From positions 6,138,001-6,202,000 of the forward strand of contig NZ_CP019428.1 in assembly GCF_009834565.1 (NCBI RefSeq): a stretch of 64,000 nucleotides of DNA. The letters are read 5' to 3'. The first letter of the stretch is position 1, and each line of letters starts with the position of its first letter. The stretch comes from Pseudomonas sp. R76 (GTDB lineage Bacteria > Pseudomonadota > Gammaproteobacteria > Pseudomonadales > Pseudomonadaceae). Positions 47,266 through 56,499 of the stretch are shown here, piece by piece. Made by a program: the position numbers and the translations under genes. The notes under the pieces are model-generated. The model was not told where the DNA came from and ran no database searches. It worked only from the letters and a program-made list of their open reading frames with translations.

Positions 47266-48439
47266 GGTCGGGCTCCGTGGCGCCTAACAAGCGGAAACAC
47301 GCTTCCAATCCGTTTAACAATAGCTGCACCTGCGCCTCGCTGTGCGCCGCCGTCAATGTCACGCGCAAACGCGCGCTGCCGGCTGGCACGGTGGGCGGGC
47401 GGATCGCGGTGACCATCAAGCCGCGCTCGCGCAGCATCTGCGACAGGCGCACGGCCTTGGCACTGTCGCCAATCAGAATCGGCTGGATCGGTGTGAAGCT
47501 GTCCATCAAGTCCAGGCCAAGCTGCTCGGCGCCCTGGCGGAACTGGCGGATCAGACCGTTGAGGTGCTTGCGCCGCCAATGCTCGGTGCGCAGCAGTTCC
47601 AGGCTCTTCAACGTCGCGCAGGCCAGGGCCGGTGGTTGGCTGGTAGTGTAGATGTAGGGCCGGGCGAACTGGATCAGGCTTTCGATCAGTTCTTCACTGC
47701 CCGCCACGAACGCCCCGGCGGTGCCGAACGCTTTGCCCAGGGTGCCGACCAGCACCGGCACGTCCTCCTGGCTCAAGCCGAAATGCTCGACAATTCCACC
47801 GCCATTGGCGCCCAGCGGGCCGAAGCCATGGGCATCATCCACCATCAGCCACGCGCCTTTGGCCTTGGCTTCGCGGGCCAGCGCGGGCAGGTCGGCCAGA
47901 TCGCCGTCCATGCTGAACACGCCATCGGTGACCACCAGCGTATTGCCGGTGGCCTTCTCCAAGCGCTTGGCCAGGCTGCTGGCGTCGTTATGCAGGTAGC
48001 GGCTGAAACGTGCGCCGGAGAGCAAACCGGCATCCAGCAACGAAGCATGGTTGAGGCGGTCTTCCAGCACGGTGTCGCCCTGCCCCACCAATGCGGTGAC
48101 GGCGCCGAGGTTGGCCATATAACCGGTGGTGAACAACAGCGCGCGCGGGCGACCGGTCAGGTCGGCCAGGGCTTCTTCCAGTTCATGGTGCGGCGTGGCA
48201 TGGCCGACCACCAAATGCGAAGCGCCGCCGCCCACGCCCCAGCGGGACGCACCGGCGCGCCAGGCTTCGATGACATGCGGGTGATTGGCCAGGCCGAGGT
48301 AGTCGTTGTTGCAAAATGCCAACAGCGCCTGGCCGTCCACCACCACTTGCGGGCCTTGGGGGCTGTCCAGCAGCGGGCGTTGGCGATAAAGGTGTTCGGC
48401 ACGGCGGGCAGCGAGGCGCGCGGCGAGATCGAAAGACAT
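47258..48439 (-). CDS. bioF: 8-amino-7-oxononanoate synthase BioF
   Basis: PLP enzyme joining pimeloyl-ACP and alanine. The PLP lysine is in [14 protein letters not shown]. Other stretches: [30 protein letters not shown] and [13 protein letters not shown]. The 393-aa protein starts [19 protein letters not shown]. It follows bioB after about 165 bases that include a REP pair, so bioB may be differentially expressed. Confidence 0.96.
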   Translation of the reverse strand: MSFDLAARLAARRAEHLYRQRPLLDSPQGPQVVVDGQALLAFCNNDYLGLANHPHVIEAWRAGASRWGVGGGASHLVVGHATPHHELEEALADLTGRPRALLFTTGYMANLGAVTALVGQGDTVLEDRLNHASLLDAGLLSGARFSRYLHNDASSLAKRLEKATGNTLVVTDGVFSMDGDLADLPALAREAKAKGAWLMVDDAHGFGPLGANGGGIVEHFGLSQEDVPVLVGTLGKAFGTAGAFVAGSEELIESLIQFARPYIYTTSQPPALACATLKSLELLRTEHWRRKHLNGLIRQFRQGAEQLGLDLMDSFTPIQPILIGDSAKAVRLSQMLRERGLMVTAIRPPTVPAGSARLRVTLTAAHSEAQVQLLLNGLEACFRLLGATEPDHA

Positions 48440-48483
48440 GCAGGCCTCGGCAGATCAAAGAACTTAAGACTGGATGCACTCAA

Positions 48484-48574
48484 CTGTGGGAGCTGGCTTG
48501 CCTGCGATAGCGGTCATTCAGACACATTGATGCTGAATGTGCCGCCGCCATCGCAGGCAAGCCAGCTCCCACAG
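48484..48574. repeat. REP pair between bioB and bioF
   Basis: CTGTGGGAGCTGGCTTGCCT and its complement ending CCACAG enclose about 45 bases. The arms use the CTGGCTTGCCTGCG core. It lies in the bioB-bioF intercistronic region and may stabilise the bioB mRNA 3' end or separate expression of the two genes. Confidence 0.9.
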
Positions 48575-48603
48575 TTGGCTTGCATTCCAAATAGGGATCG
48601 GCG

Positions 48604-49659
48604 TCAAACAACGGCGTTATAAAACTGCTCGCTGCTCTTTTGCTCCACCAACGCCTGCTCGATCGCCGCCTGATGCACTTCATCGGCGTGCTCTTCGCGG
48701 GCTTCCGGCAGGATGCCCAGGCGCGCGAACAGTTGCATGTCCTTGTCAGCCTGCGGGTTGGCGGTGGTCAGCAGTTTGTCGCCGTAGAAAATCGAGTTGG
48801 CGCCGGCGAAGAACGCCAGGGCTTGCATCTGCTCGTTCATCGCTTCACGGCCAGCCGACAGGCGCACATGGGATTGCGGCATCAGGATGCGCGCCACGGC
48901 GAGCATGCGGATGAAGTCGAACGGGTCGATGTCATCGGCGTTCTCCAGCGGCGTACCAGCCACCTTTACCAGCATGTTGATCGGCACCGACTCCGGATGC
49001 TCCGGCAGGTTGGCCAGCTGGATCAGCAGGTTGGCGCGGTCGTCCAGGGACTCGCCCATGCCGAGGATGCCGCCCGAGCAGATCTTCATGCCCGAATCAC
49101 GCACATAGGCCAGGGTTTGCAGGCGCTCGCTGTAGGTGCGGGTGGTGATGATCGAACCGTAGAACTCCGGCGAGGTGTCGAGGTTGTGGTTGTAGTAGTC
49201 GAGGCCGGCCTGAGCCAACGCTTGGGTCTGGTCCTGGTCAAGGCGGCCAAGGGTCATGCAGGTTTCCAGGCCCATGGCCTTCACGCCTTTGACCATTTCG
49301 AGCACATACGGCATGTCTTTGGCCGACGGGTGTTTCCACGCCGCGCCCATGCAGAAACGCGTCGAGCCGATGGCCTTGGCGCGGGCAGCCTCTTCGAGGA
49401 CCTTCTGCACTTCCATCAGCTTTTCTTTTTCCAGGCCCGTGTTGTAGTGGCCCGACTGCGGACAATATTTGCAATCTTCCGGGCAAGCGCCGGTTTTGAT
49501 CGACAGCAAGGTCGACACCTGCACACGGTTGGCGTCGAAATGCGCGCGGTGCACGGTCTGCGCCTGGAACAACAGGTCATTGAAGGGCTGTACAAACAGC
49601 GCTTTGACTTCGGCCAAAGACCAATCGTGACGCAGGGTGGCAGTGGTGCTGGCGCTCAT
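48604..49659 (-). CDS. bioB: Biotin synthase BioB
   Basis: Radical SAM sulfur insertion into dethiobiotin. The cluster-binding cysteines are Cys59, Cys63 and Cys66 in [14 protein letters not shown]. It also has [24 protein letters not shown] and [15 protein letters not shown] [27 protein letters not shown] closes the barrel. Length is 351 aa. First gene of the bioBFHCD operon, divergent from comF with 92 bases between. Confidence 0.97.
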   Translation of the reverse strand: MSASTTATLRHDWSLAEVKALFVQPFNDLLFQAQTVHRAHFDANRVQVSTLLSIKTGACPEDCKYCPQSGHYNTGLEKEKLMEVQKVLEEAARAKAIGSTRFCMGAAWKHPSAKDMPYVLEMVKGVKAMGLETCMTLGRLDQDQTQALAQAGLDYYNHNLDTSPEFYGSIITTRTYSERLQTLAYVRDSGMKICSGGILGMGESLDDRANLLIQLANLPEHPESVPINMLVKVAGTPLENADDIDPFDFIRMLAVARILMPQSHVRLSAGREAMNEQMQALAFFAGANSIFYGDKLLTTANPQADKDMQLFARLGILPEAREEHADEVHQAAIEQALVEQKSSEQFYNAVV

Positions 49660-49690
49660 GGGCGATTCCTTGATTATGCTTGGGCTTTCG

Positions 49691-49714
49691 CTGTGGGAAG
49701 GGCAATACCCACAG
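49691..49714. promoter_or_regulatory. Inverted repeat between bioB and comF
   Basis: CTGTGGG and CCCACAG flank a 10-base centre in the bioB-comF divergent region. It could be an operator or a hairpin in the comF leader; it does not match the enteric BirA operator. Confidence 0.4.
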
Positions 49715-49751
49715 TCACGACACGGATGCTCGGCATATTTAAGGAAGATTC

Positions 49752-50489
49752 ATGCACTGTCAACCTGGACACAAACACGAAGTTTACATCTGGCTAAAAA
49801 ACAACCAAACCTGCCTGGTGTGCGATGAAGCCACCGAATCGGTCGATTGTGTGTGCAACGTCTGCGAAATCGAGCTGCCGTGGCTAATGGCGCAGTGCGA
49901 GGTATGCGCCCTGCCGTTGCCGATGGACGGACTGATCTGCGGCCAATGTCAGAAACACCCACCCGCGTTTAAACAGGTGATTGCGCCGTGGTCCTACAGC
50001 TTTCCGGTCGACACCTTGATCAGCCGCTTCAAGCATCAATCGCGCTGGCCCTTCGGCCACCTGCTCGCGCGCCTGCTGGGGCAGCACCTGCAACACCGCT
50101 TCGACAACACCGACCTCACGCGCCCCGACTGCCTGCTGCCGGTGCCCATGGCAGCTAAACGCTTGCGCGAACGGGGCTTCAACCAGGCGCTGATGCTGGC
50201 TCGCTGGCTCAGTGAACGCCTTGCTATCGCCCACGATGAACACCTGTTGTTACGCCCGCATGAAACCGTCGCGCAACAAGCCCTCGACGCCAAGACCCGC
50301 AAACGCAACCTGCTCAGCGCATTCGCGCTGGCACCCGATGCCCAGGTGCAGGGCCGTCACCTGGCGCTGGTGGACGATGTACTCACCACCGGCGCCACCG
50401 CCCACAGCCTGGCCCGGCTGTTGATGGAGGCCGGGGCGCGCCAGGTTGACGTCTACTGCCTGGCCCGCACGCCAAAACCCGGCACATGA
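49752..50489 (+). CDS. comF: ComF family phosphoribosyltransferase-like protein
   Basis: A 245-aa ComF/GntX protein. The N-terminal zinc-ribbon-like Cys pairs are CLVCDEATESVDCVCNVC and CEVCALP...CGQC. The C-terminal phosphoribosyltransferase fold has LPVPMAAKRLRERGFNQALMLA and the PRPP-type loop LVDDVLTTGATAHSLAR. ComF proteins take part in DNA uptake or in gluconate-related functions; the exact role in Pseudomonas is unsettled. AAGGAAG lies before the ATG. Divergent from bioB as in many gammaproteobacteria. Confidence 0.92.
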   Translation: MHCQPGHKHEVYIWLKNNQTCLVCDEATESVDCVCNVCEIELPWLMAQCEVCALPLPMDGLICGQCQKHPPAFKQVIAPWSYSFPVDTLISRFKHQSRWPFGHLLARLLGQHLQHRFDNTDLTRPDCLLPVPMAAKRLRERGFNQALMLARWLSERLAIAHDEHLLLRPHETVAQQALDAKTRKRNLLSAFALAPDAQVQGRHLALVDDVLTTGATAHSLARLLMEAGARQVDVYCLARTPKPGT

Positions 50490-50546
50490 CTTGACTCCCG
50501 TGCGCCACGCCTGCAACGTCCGCTGACCTTATAGAAGCGTATCCAC

Positions 50547-51311
50547 ATGTCTCTGCCGACCTCCCTCAGCCAACACATCATTCGCCGCCCCCAGCGTATT
50601 GCCTTGCTCGCGCACATCGCCGAGCAGGGTTCGATCACCCGCGCGGCCAAAAGCGCCGGTTTGAGTTACAAGGCGGCGTGGGACGCCATCGATGAACTGA
50701 ACAATCTGGCGCAAAAACCGCTGGTCGAACGCAGTGTCGGCGGCAAGGGCGGCGGCGGTGCCAAGCTGACGGCCGAAGGTGAGCGCGTGTTGCGCCTCTA
50801 TCAGCGCCTGCAAGTGTTGCAGGCCGAAATACTCGGTTCGGATGAAGATGCCAGTGACTTCAACCTGCTCGGCCGCTTGATGCTGCGCACCAGTGCGCGC
50901 AACCAGTTGCACGGCCGGGTCATCGCGATTGAAAGCCATGGCCGCAATGACCTGATCCGCCTGCTGTTGTCGGGCGACTTGAGCCTGAGTGCGCAGATCA
51001 CCCATGACAGCACCCAGCGCCTGGAACTCGAGACCGGCGTGGAAGTGGTGGCCTTGATCAAGGCCGGTTGGCTGGAATTGCTGGCTATCGGGCAAGCCGC
51101 AACACCTGGACACAATTGCATGAGCGGCGTTATCGAGACGATTCTCGACGCTGAGGACGGCCCCAGCGAGGTGCGTATCACCCTGCCCAACGGCCAGGTT
51201 TTATGCGCCCTGGCGCAGCCCGCCGCGCTCAAGGCGTTGAAGGCCACCGAGGGCCAGCCGATCCAGGTGCAGTTCTCACCCAGCAACGTGTTGCTCGGCA
51301 CGCCGGTGTAG
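50547..51311 (+). CDS. modE: ModE-type molybdate-responsive regulator
   Basis: A 254-aa regulator with an N-terminal winged HTH of ModE type (RIALLAHIAEQGSITRAAKSAGLSYKAAWDAIDELNNLAQKPLVERSVGGKGGGGAKLTAEGERVL, quoted by ends only as Arg-Ile to Val-Leu, about residues 17-85). Two TOBE/MopI-type domains follow (LLGRLMLRTSARNQLHGRV and AGWLELLAIGQA). In the family, molybdate bound at the TOBE dimer turns on repression of modABC. No mod transport genes are in the window. Confidence 0.9.
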   Translation: MSLPTSLSQHIIRRPQRIALLAHIAEQGSITRAAKSAGLSYKAAWDAIDELNNLAQKPLVERSVGGKGGGGAKLTAEGERVLRLYQRLQVLQAEILGSDEDASDFNLLGRLMLRTSARNQLHGRVIAIESHGRNDLIRLLLSGDLSLSAQITHDSTQRLELETGVEVVALIKAGWLELLAIGQAATPGHNCMSGVIETILDAEDGPSEVRITLPNGQVLCALAQPAALKALKATEGQPIQVQFSPSNVLLGTPV

Positions 51312-51330
51312 CGCGCAGGTCGACTTCAAA

Positions 51331-51348
51331 CTGCAACAATTTCGTCAC
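51331..51348 (+). promoter_or_regulatory. Candidate Pho box upstream of phoX
   Basis: CTGCAAC-AATT-TCGTCAC gives a 7-4-7 arrangement with 10 of 14 matches to the PhoB-box repeats (CTGTCAY). It lies 44 bases upstream of the phoX ATG. PhoX is known to be phosphate-regulated in several bacteria; this site is a weak sequence call. Confidence 0.35.
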
Positions 51349-51391
51349 GCGTGCTCCTTAAGGTGTCTGCAAAAACCGCAGGGAGCCTGAA

Positions 51392-53290
51392 ATGAGCCTA
51401 TTAGAAGAAAACCAAGCCACCGACCTTGAACAGATGGTCGGCCTCACCCGCCGGCGTTTTATCGGCGCGGGCGCCCTGTGCGGCGCTGCGATGTTCCTCG
51501 GTGGCAACCTGCTGACCCGCAGCGCCCTGGCCGTGAACGCCGCCAGCGCCAGCCCGCTGCTGGGGTTCACCAGCATCGCCGCCGCCACCAGTGACGCCAT
51601 TACCTTGCCGCCCGGCTACAGCGCCTCGGTGTTGATCAGTTGGGGCCAGCCATTGCACAAGCAGGCGCCGGCATTCGACCCGTCCGGCAACGGCACCGCC
51701 AAAGCCCAGGAGCAGCAGTTCGGCGACAACAACGACGGTATGAGCCTGTTCGCCTTCCCCGGCGACGACAACCGCGCACTGCTGGCAATCAACAACGAAT
51801 ACACCAATTACCGCTACCTCTACGCCCACGGCGGCGCGCCGCAATCGGCCGAAGACGTACACAAGGCCCAGGCCAGCGAAGGCGTGTCGGTGATTGAAGT
51901 GCGGCGCACGGGCGACACCTGGCAGTTCGTCCAGGACTCGCGCTACAACCGGCGCATCCACGGCAACTCGCCGATCCGCCTGAGCGGCCCGGCTGCCGGC
52001 CATGCCTGGCTGAAAACCAGCGCCGACAAAACCGGCAAAAAAGCCCTCGGCACCTTTCAGAACTGCGCCAATGGCAAGACGCCTTGGGGCACTTATCTGA
52101 CGTGCGAAGAGAACTTCACTGACTGCTTTGGCAGCAGCAACCCACAACAGGCCTTCGACGCCGGGCAAAAGCGCTACGGCGTGGTGGCAGCCAGCAAAGA
52201 GATCAACTGGCATCTGCACGACCCGCGTTTTGACATGGCCAAGAACCCCAACGAACTCAATCGCCATGGCTGGGTGGTTGAGATCGACCCGTTCGACCCG
52301 CAATCCACACCGGTCAAGCGCACCGCCCTGGGCCGCTTCAAGCACGAAAACGCTGCCCTGGCTGAAACCCGCGACGGCCGCGCCGTGGTGTACATGGGCG
52401 ACGACGAACGCGGCGAGTTCATCTACAAGTTCGTCAGCCGCGACCCCATCAACCATCACAACCCCAAGGCCAACAAAGACCTGCTCGACCACGGCACCTT
52501 ATACGTGGCGATTTTCGACGCGGGCGACGGCGACGCCGACCACCCCAAGGGCAAAGGCCAATGGGTCGAGCTGACCCACGGCAAAAACGGCATCGACGCC
52601 AGCAGCGGTTTCGCCAGCCAGGCCGAAGTGCTGATCCACGCGCGCCTGGCCGCCAGCGTGGTGAAAGCCACACGCATGGACCGCCCGGAATGGATCGTGG
52701 TCAGCCCCACCGACGGCCAGGTCTATTGCACCCTGACCAACAACGCCAAGCGCGGCGAAGACGGGCAGCCAGTGGGCGGGCCTAACCCGCGCGAGAAAAA
52801 CGTCTACGGTCAGATCCTGCGCTGGAAGGCCGACGCCGATAACCACGGCGCGCTGGACTTCACCTGGGACCTGTTTGTGGTGGCCGGCAACCCCGGCGTG
52901 CATGCCGGTACGCCGAAGGGCGGCTCATCCAACATCAACCCGCAAAACATGTTCAACAGCCCCGACGGCCTGGGTTTCGACAAGGCCGGGCGCTTGTGGA
53001 TTCTCACCGACGGCGACTACAGCAACGCGGGCGACTTCGCCGGCATGGGCAATAACCAGATGCTGTGCGCCGACCCGACTACGGGGGAAATCCGCCGGTT
53101 CATGGTTGGGCCGGTGGCATGTGAAGTCACAGGCATCAGCTTTTCGCCGGACCAGAAGACGCTGTTTGTGGGCATTCAGCACCCCGGCGAAACCGGTGGT
53201 TCGACCTGGCCGGAGCACCTGCCAAACGGCAAACCGCGCTCGTCGGTGATGGCGATTCGGCGCGATGACGGCGGAGTCGTCGGCGCCTGA
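51392..53290 (+). CDS. phoX: PhoX-type Tat-exported alkaline phosphatase
   Basis: A periplasmic Ca2+/Fe3+-dependent phosphomonoesterase of 632 aa that releases phosphate from organic esters. The Tat signal TRRRFIGAGALCGAAMFLGG (twin Arg at about residues 21-22) precedes the DUF839 beta-propeller. Family motifs: NNEYTNYR, NGKTPWGTYLTCEENFTD, HGWVVEIDPFDP, RFKHENAA, MGDDERGEFIYKFVS and SPDGLGFDKAGRLWILTDGDYS. Export already folded is expected because of its metal centre. It lies after modE but has its own upstream gap. Confidence 0.93.
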   Translation: MSLLEENQATDLEQMVGLTRRRFIGAGALCGAAMFLGGNLLTRSALAVNAASASPLLGFTSIAAATSDAITLPPGYSASVLISWGQPLHKQAPAFDPSGNGTAKAQEQQFGDNNDGMSLFAFPGDDNRALLAINNEYTNYRYLYAHGGAPQSAEDVHKAQASEGVSVIEVRRTGDTWQFVQDSRYNRRIHGNSPIRLSGPAAGHAWLKTSADKTGKKALGTFQNCANGKTPWGTYLTCEENFTDCFGSSNPQQAFDAGQKRYGVVAASKEINWHLHDPRFDMAKNPNELNRHGWVVEIDPFDPQSTPVKRTALGRFKHENAALAETRDGRAVVYMGDDERGEFIYKFVSRDPINHHNPKANKDLLDHGTLYVAIFDAGDGDADHPKGKGQWVELTHGKNGIDASSGFASQAEVLIHARLAASVVKATRMDRPEWIVVSPTDGQVYCTLTNNAKRGEDGQPVGGPNPREKNVYGQILRWKADADNHGALDFTWDLFVVAGNPGVHAGTPKGGSSNINPQNMFNSPDGLGFDKAGRLWILTDGDYSNAGDFAGMGNNQMLCADPTTGEIRRFMVGPVACEVTGISFSPDQKTLFVGIQHPGETGGSTWPEHLPNGKPRSSVMAIRRDDGGVVGA

Positions 53291-53297
53291 CCGACCG

Positions 53298-53365
53298 CCA
53301 TCGCGGGCAAGCCCGCTCCCACAGGGGGTTGCATTCCAACTGTGGGAGCGGGCTTGCCCGCGATA
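53298..53365. repeat. REP pair after phoX (tail-to-tail)
   Basis: CGCGGGCAAGCCCGCTCCCACA on the left (quoted in part: GCGGGCAAGCCCGCTCCC) and TGTGGGAGCGGGCTTGCCCG on the right face each other with about 18 bases between. The order of arms is the reverse of the other REP pairs here, so a transcript would form a longer hairpin, possibly ending phoX mRNA. Confidence 0.9.
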
Positions 53366-53451
53366 GCAATGGCACAGTCACCACCTATCTCAGGCCCGGT
53401 GCGTTACCATACCGGGCCGGACGCGGCGCCCTGCTGCGCGCAGGAGTTCGC

Positions 53452-54426
53452 ATGGCCCATCCGTTTGAAACACTCACGCCAGATTTGGTACTCGACGCCG
53501 TCGAAAGCATCGGCTTTCTCAGCGATGCTCGCGTTCTGGCGCTCAACAGCTACGAAAACCGTGTGTATCAGGTGGGCATCGAAGACGCCGAACCGCTGAT
53601 CGCCAAGTTCTACCGGCCCCAGCGCTGGACCAACGAAGCGATCCTCGAAGAGCACCGTTTCACCTTCGAACTGGCCGAATGCGAAGTGCCGGTGGTCGCG
53701 CCGCTGATCCACAACGGCGAAAGCCTGTTCGAACATGCCGGTTTCCGCTTCACCCTGTTTCCTCGCCGTGGCGGCCGTGCGCCGGAGCCGGGCAACCTCG
53801 ATCAGCTCTATCGCCTGGGGCAGTTGCTCGGGCGTTTGCACGCGGTGGGCTCCACGCGCCCGTTCGAACACCGCGAAGCCTTGGGGGTGAAGAACTTCGG
53901 TCACGACTCCCTCAACACCTTGCTCGAAGGCAATTTCATTCCGAAAAGCCTGCTGCCGGCCTACGAGTCAGTGGCCCGCGACCTGCTCAAGCGCGTGGAA
54001 GAGGTGTACAAGGCCACGCCGCACAAGAACATCCGCATGCACGGCGACTGCCACCCCGGCAACATGATGTGCCGCGACGAGATGTTCCATATCGTCGACC
54101 TGGACGACTGCCGCATGGGCCCGGCCGTGCAGGACTTGTGGATGATGCTCGCCGGCGACCGTCAGGAATGCCTGGGCCAGCTGTCGGAATTGATGGACGG
54201 CTATCAGGAATTCCACGACTTCGACCCACGCGAGCTGGCCTTGATCGAGCCCCTGCGCGCCTTGCGCCTGATGCACTACAGCGCCTGGCTGGCACGGCGT
54301 TGGGATGACCCGGCGTTCCCTCACAGCTTCCCGTGGTTTGGCAGCGAGCGCTATTGGGGCGACCAGGTGCTGGCGTTGCGTGAGCAGCTGTCGGCGCTGA
54401 ATGAAGAACCGCTGAAACTCTTCTAA
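53452..54426 (+). CDS. srkA: Stress response kinase SrkA (YihE)
   Basis: A choline-kinase-fold Ser/Thr kinase of 324 aa reported to protect cells from programmed death after stress. The start MAHPFETLTPDLVLDAVESIG has AGGAG 8 bases before it; 41 extra in-frame residues upstream come from a REP. Kinase motifs: NSYENRVYQVG (ATP loop), IRMHGDCHPGNMM (catalytic loop) and IVDLDDCRMGPAVQDLWMM (metal-binding Asp). Confidence 0.95.
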   Translation: MAHPFETLTPDLVLDAVESIGFLSDARVLALNSYENRVYQVGIEDAEPLIAKFYRPQRWTNEAILEEHRFTFELAECEVPVVAPLIHNGESLFEHAGFRFTLFPRRGGRAPEPGNLDQLYRLGQLLGRLHAVGSTRPFEHREALGVKNFGHDSLNTLLEGNFIPKSLLPAYESVARDLLKRVEEVYKATPHKNIRMHGDCHPGNMMCRDEMFHIVDLDDCRMGPAVQDLWMMLAGDRQECLGQLSELMDGYQEFHDFDPRELALIEPLRALRLMHYSAWLARRWDDPAFPHSFPWFGSERYWGDQVLALREQLSALNEEPLKLF

Positions 54427-54431
54427 CCCCT

Positions 54432-54547
54432 GATCGTTCCCACGCTCTGCGTGGGAATGCCGCCTGTGACGCTCCGCGTCACGATTCCAGTTGCGGACGC
54501 GGAGCGTCGAAAAAAGCCACATTCCCACGCAGAGCGTGGGAACGATC
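54432..54547. repeat. Large palindromic repeat (GTTCCCACGC type)
   Basis: GATCGTTCCCACGCTCTGCG begins the left arm and its complement ends at 54547. Each arm is itself a hairpin (TTCCCACGC-TCT-GCGTGGGAA). The inner part has a second GACGCTCCGCGTC palindrome. A related but eroded copy lies at 62585-62703. This is a second repeat family distinct from the REP pairs. Confidence 0.9.
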
Positions 54548-54611
54548 ACCACCGGTCGACAAAAATCCTTACAATTGCGCCTTTGTTAGCTGCCTATGCA
54601 AGGATTCCGCA

Positions 54612-55496
54612 ATGCAACCCGCCAACCCCCGCAAGGGTTACATCCTGGGCCTGAGCGCCTATGTCATCTGGGGCCTGTTCCCGATTTATTTCAAAGCCAT
54701 CGCCAGCGTTCCCGCTGCCGAAATCATCGTGCACCGCGTGTTGTGGTCGGCGCTGTTCGGCGGTCTGCTGTTGATGGTGTGGAAACACCCAGGCTGGTTG
54801 CGTGAACTGCTCGATAACCCCAAGCGCCTGGCGATATTGGCACTCAGCGGCTCGTTGATCGCCGCCAACTGGCTGACCTATGTGTGGTCGGTCAACAGCG
54901 GGCGCATGCTCGAAGCCAGCCTGGGTTACTACATCAACCCACTGGTGAATGTGCTGCTGGGCATGTTGATCCTCGGCGAACGCCTGCGGCGCCTGCAATG
55001 GATGGCCGTCGGTCTTGCAGCGGTGGGTGTGGCGCAGCAGGTGTGGCAAGTCGGCAGTTTGCCGTGGGTGTCGCTGGTGCTGGCGCTGACCTTTGGTTTC
55101 TACGGCTTGATCCGCAAGCAAGCCCCCGTCAAGGCACTGCCGGGCCTGGTGGTGGAAACCTGGATGCTGGTGCCGATTGCCGTGGCGTGGCTGCTGTTCA
55201 ACCCTACGGCGCACAGTGCGCAGCTTGAATTCTGGAGCACCTCCGAAGCCTGGTGGCTGGTGGCCGCAGGCCCAGTCACATTGATTCCGCTGGTGTGCTT
55301 CAACGCCGCCGCGCGCCATCTGCCCTATACCGCGCTGGGCTTCTTGCAGTACGTGGCACCCACGCTGGTACTGTTGGAAGCGGTGTTCCTGTTCGGCGAA
55401 CACCTGGCGACCAGCACGCTGATCGCCTTCGCATTTATCTGGGCGGGCCTGGTGGTCTACAGCCTGGACGCCTGGCTGACCGTGCGCAAACGCTGA
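54612..55496 (+). CDS. rarD: RarD family EamA-fold transporter
   Basis: A ten-helix inner-membrane transporter of the drug/metabolite superfamily (294 aa), originally tied to chloramphenicol sensitivity; substrate unknown. It has GYILGLSAYVIWGLFPIYFKAI, VLWSALFGGLLLMVW, NWLTYVWSVNSGRMLEASLGYYINPLVNVLLGMLILGERL and LGFLQYVAPTLVLLEAVFLFGEHL. Confidence 0.94.
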   Translation: MQPANPRKGYILGLSAYVIWGLFPIYFKAIASVPAAEIIVHRVLWSALFGGLLLMVWKHPGWLRELLDNPKRLAILALSGSLIAANWLTYVWSVNSGRMLEASLGYYINPLVNVLLGMLILGERLRRLQWMAVGLAAVGVAQQVWQVGSLPWVSLVLALTFGFYGLIRKQAPVKALPGLVVETWMLVPIAVAWLLFNPTAHSAQLEFWSTSEAWWLVAAGPVTLIPLVCFNAAARHLPYTALGFLQYVAPTLVLLEAVFLFGEHLATSTLIAFAFIWAGLVVYSLDAWLTVRKR

Positions 55497-55718
55497 TCAA
55501 ATAACGTACAAATCTCTGCAAGCCATGGCGGGCGTGGCTTGCAGACATCCACCCCAAGGTTATCCACAACCTGATCCCCGCCATTTGTGCACAAGCCGTT
55601 GAAACTGCTCGTTTTTTGCTCAAGCCGAGCAGAAGCCCGGCCGGCGTGGCCTGGCGCCGGGTCTCTACAGGTTATCTACAGGCCCATGCAAGATTTCCAT
55701 GCATAACCCTGTGGGCAG
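55497..55718. other. Gap with clustered DnaA-box-like nonamers
   Basis: About 220 bases between rarD and the convergent gcvR-like gene. TTATCCACA (perfect DnaA box) at 55560-55568, TTGTGCACA at 55585-55593 and TTATCTACA at 55672-55680 lie in one orientation; a further perfect box in the opposite orientation (TGTGGATAA) lies inside the next gene near 56030. There is no AT-rich unwinding region or other origin feature. Confidence 0.5.
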
Positions 55719-56231
55719 TTATTCCTCGTGGTGCAACTCCACCATCAAGTCATCCGCCAGGGTTTCCAGGGCCAGTTGCAAGGTATCCAGGGATAACGCT
55801 GTCGGCACCTGCAACACGGCCTCGGCGGTAAACAACGGATCGCCGCTCATGGGCGCCGGGCGCACATCCGTGCTCAGACTTTGCAGGTTCACGCCCTGTT
55901 TGCTCAGCAGCGCCGTGATCTCACGCACAATGCCCGACCGGTCGTTACCCACCAGCGTCATCAGGATCGCCTTGGACGCAGCGGCCTGCCCGGTACTGCC
56001 CTCGCCCACCAGCACGCGAATACCGTGTGTGGATAAGTCCTCCAGCGCATTCACCAGGTCCTGACGGCTTTCTGCAGGCACACTGACCCGCAGGATCCCG
56101 GCAAACTGCCCGGCCATGTGCGCCATGCGGCTCTCCAGCCAGTTGCCGCCGTGGGTCGCAATGTTCTGCGCAATGCGTTCAACCAGGCCGGGTTTGTCGG
56201 CGGCGATAATAGTGAGTACAAGATGGTCCAT
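55719..56231 (-). CDS. Tandem ACT-domain regulator, GcvR-like
   Basis: A 170-aa protein with two ACT domains (HLVLTIIAADKPGLVERIAQNIA, about residues 3-70, and ILMTLVGNDRSGIVREITALLSKQGVNLQSLS, about residues 88-165), the GcvR arrangement. GcvR binds glycine and antagonises GcvA at the glycine-cleavage operon in E. coli. Here it is divergent from glcB, so a role in glycine/glyoxylate control is plausible but inferred. Confidence 0.88.
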   Translation of the reverse strand: MDHLVLTIIAADKPGLVERIAQNIATHGGNWLESRMAHMAGQFAGILRVSVPAESRQDLVNALEDLSTHGIRVLVGEGSTGQAAASKAILMTLVGNDRSGIVREITALLSKQGVNLQSLSTDVRPAPMSGDPLFTAEAVLQVPTALSLDTLQLALETLADDLMVELHHEE

Positions 56232-56424
56232 GGCGAAGCCCTCTGGGATTTCAATCTACAAGGTGGACGCAGGCGCCCTCGAAAACAAATCGTGTACCAT
56301 TTTTATATTTATCTGGAACAATCCAATAGTTTTTTGAGAACATCCCGTTCTCCGCTGTGACCGTACGACCAAAGTGGGTCGCTAAACGACGTATTTAGTC
56401 TAATTTTCACAACCGCAAGTCATC

Positions 56425-56452
56425 ATGTAGTATGCCCAACCGTGCACTACAT
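56425..56452. promoter_or_regulatory. Inverted repeat upstream of glcB
   Basis: ATGTAGT and ACTACAT flank a 14-base centre, 48 bases upstream of the glcB ATG. It sits where an operator for a dimeric repressor or activator would. The remaining 268-base divergent region is AT-rich around 56290-56340. Confidence 0.4.
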
Positions 56453-56499
56453 AATGAAAATCTGAAACAGCGCATAAGCTCCGCAGAGTGAGGCAAGCA

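Noticed and set aside
49691..49714. BirA operator for the biotin operon
   Set aside because: The inverted repeat CTGTGGG/CCCACAG does not resemble the known TTGTAAAC-type operator.
55560..55680. Replication origin
   Set aside because: DnaA-box-like nonamers only; no AT-rich unwinding element and no dnaA/rpmH/gidA neighbours.
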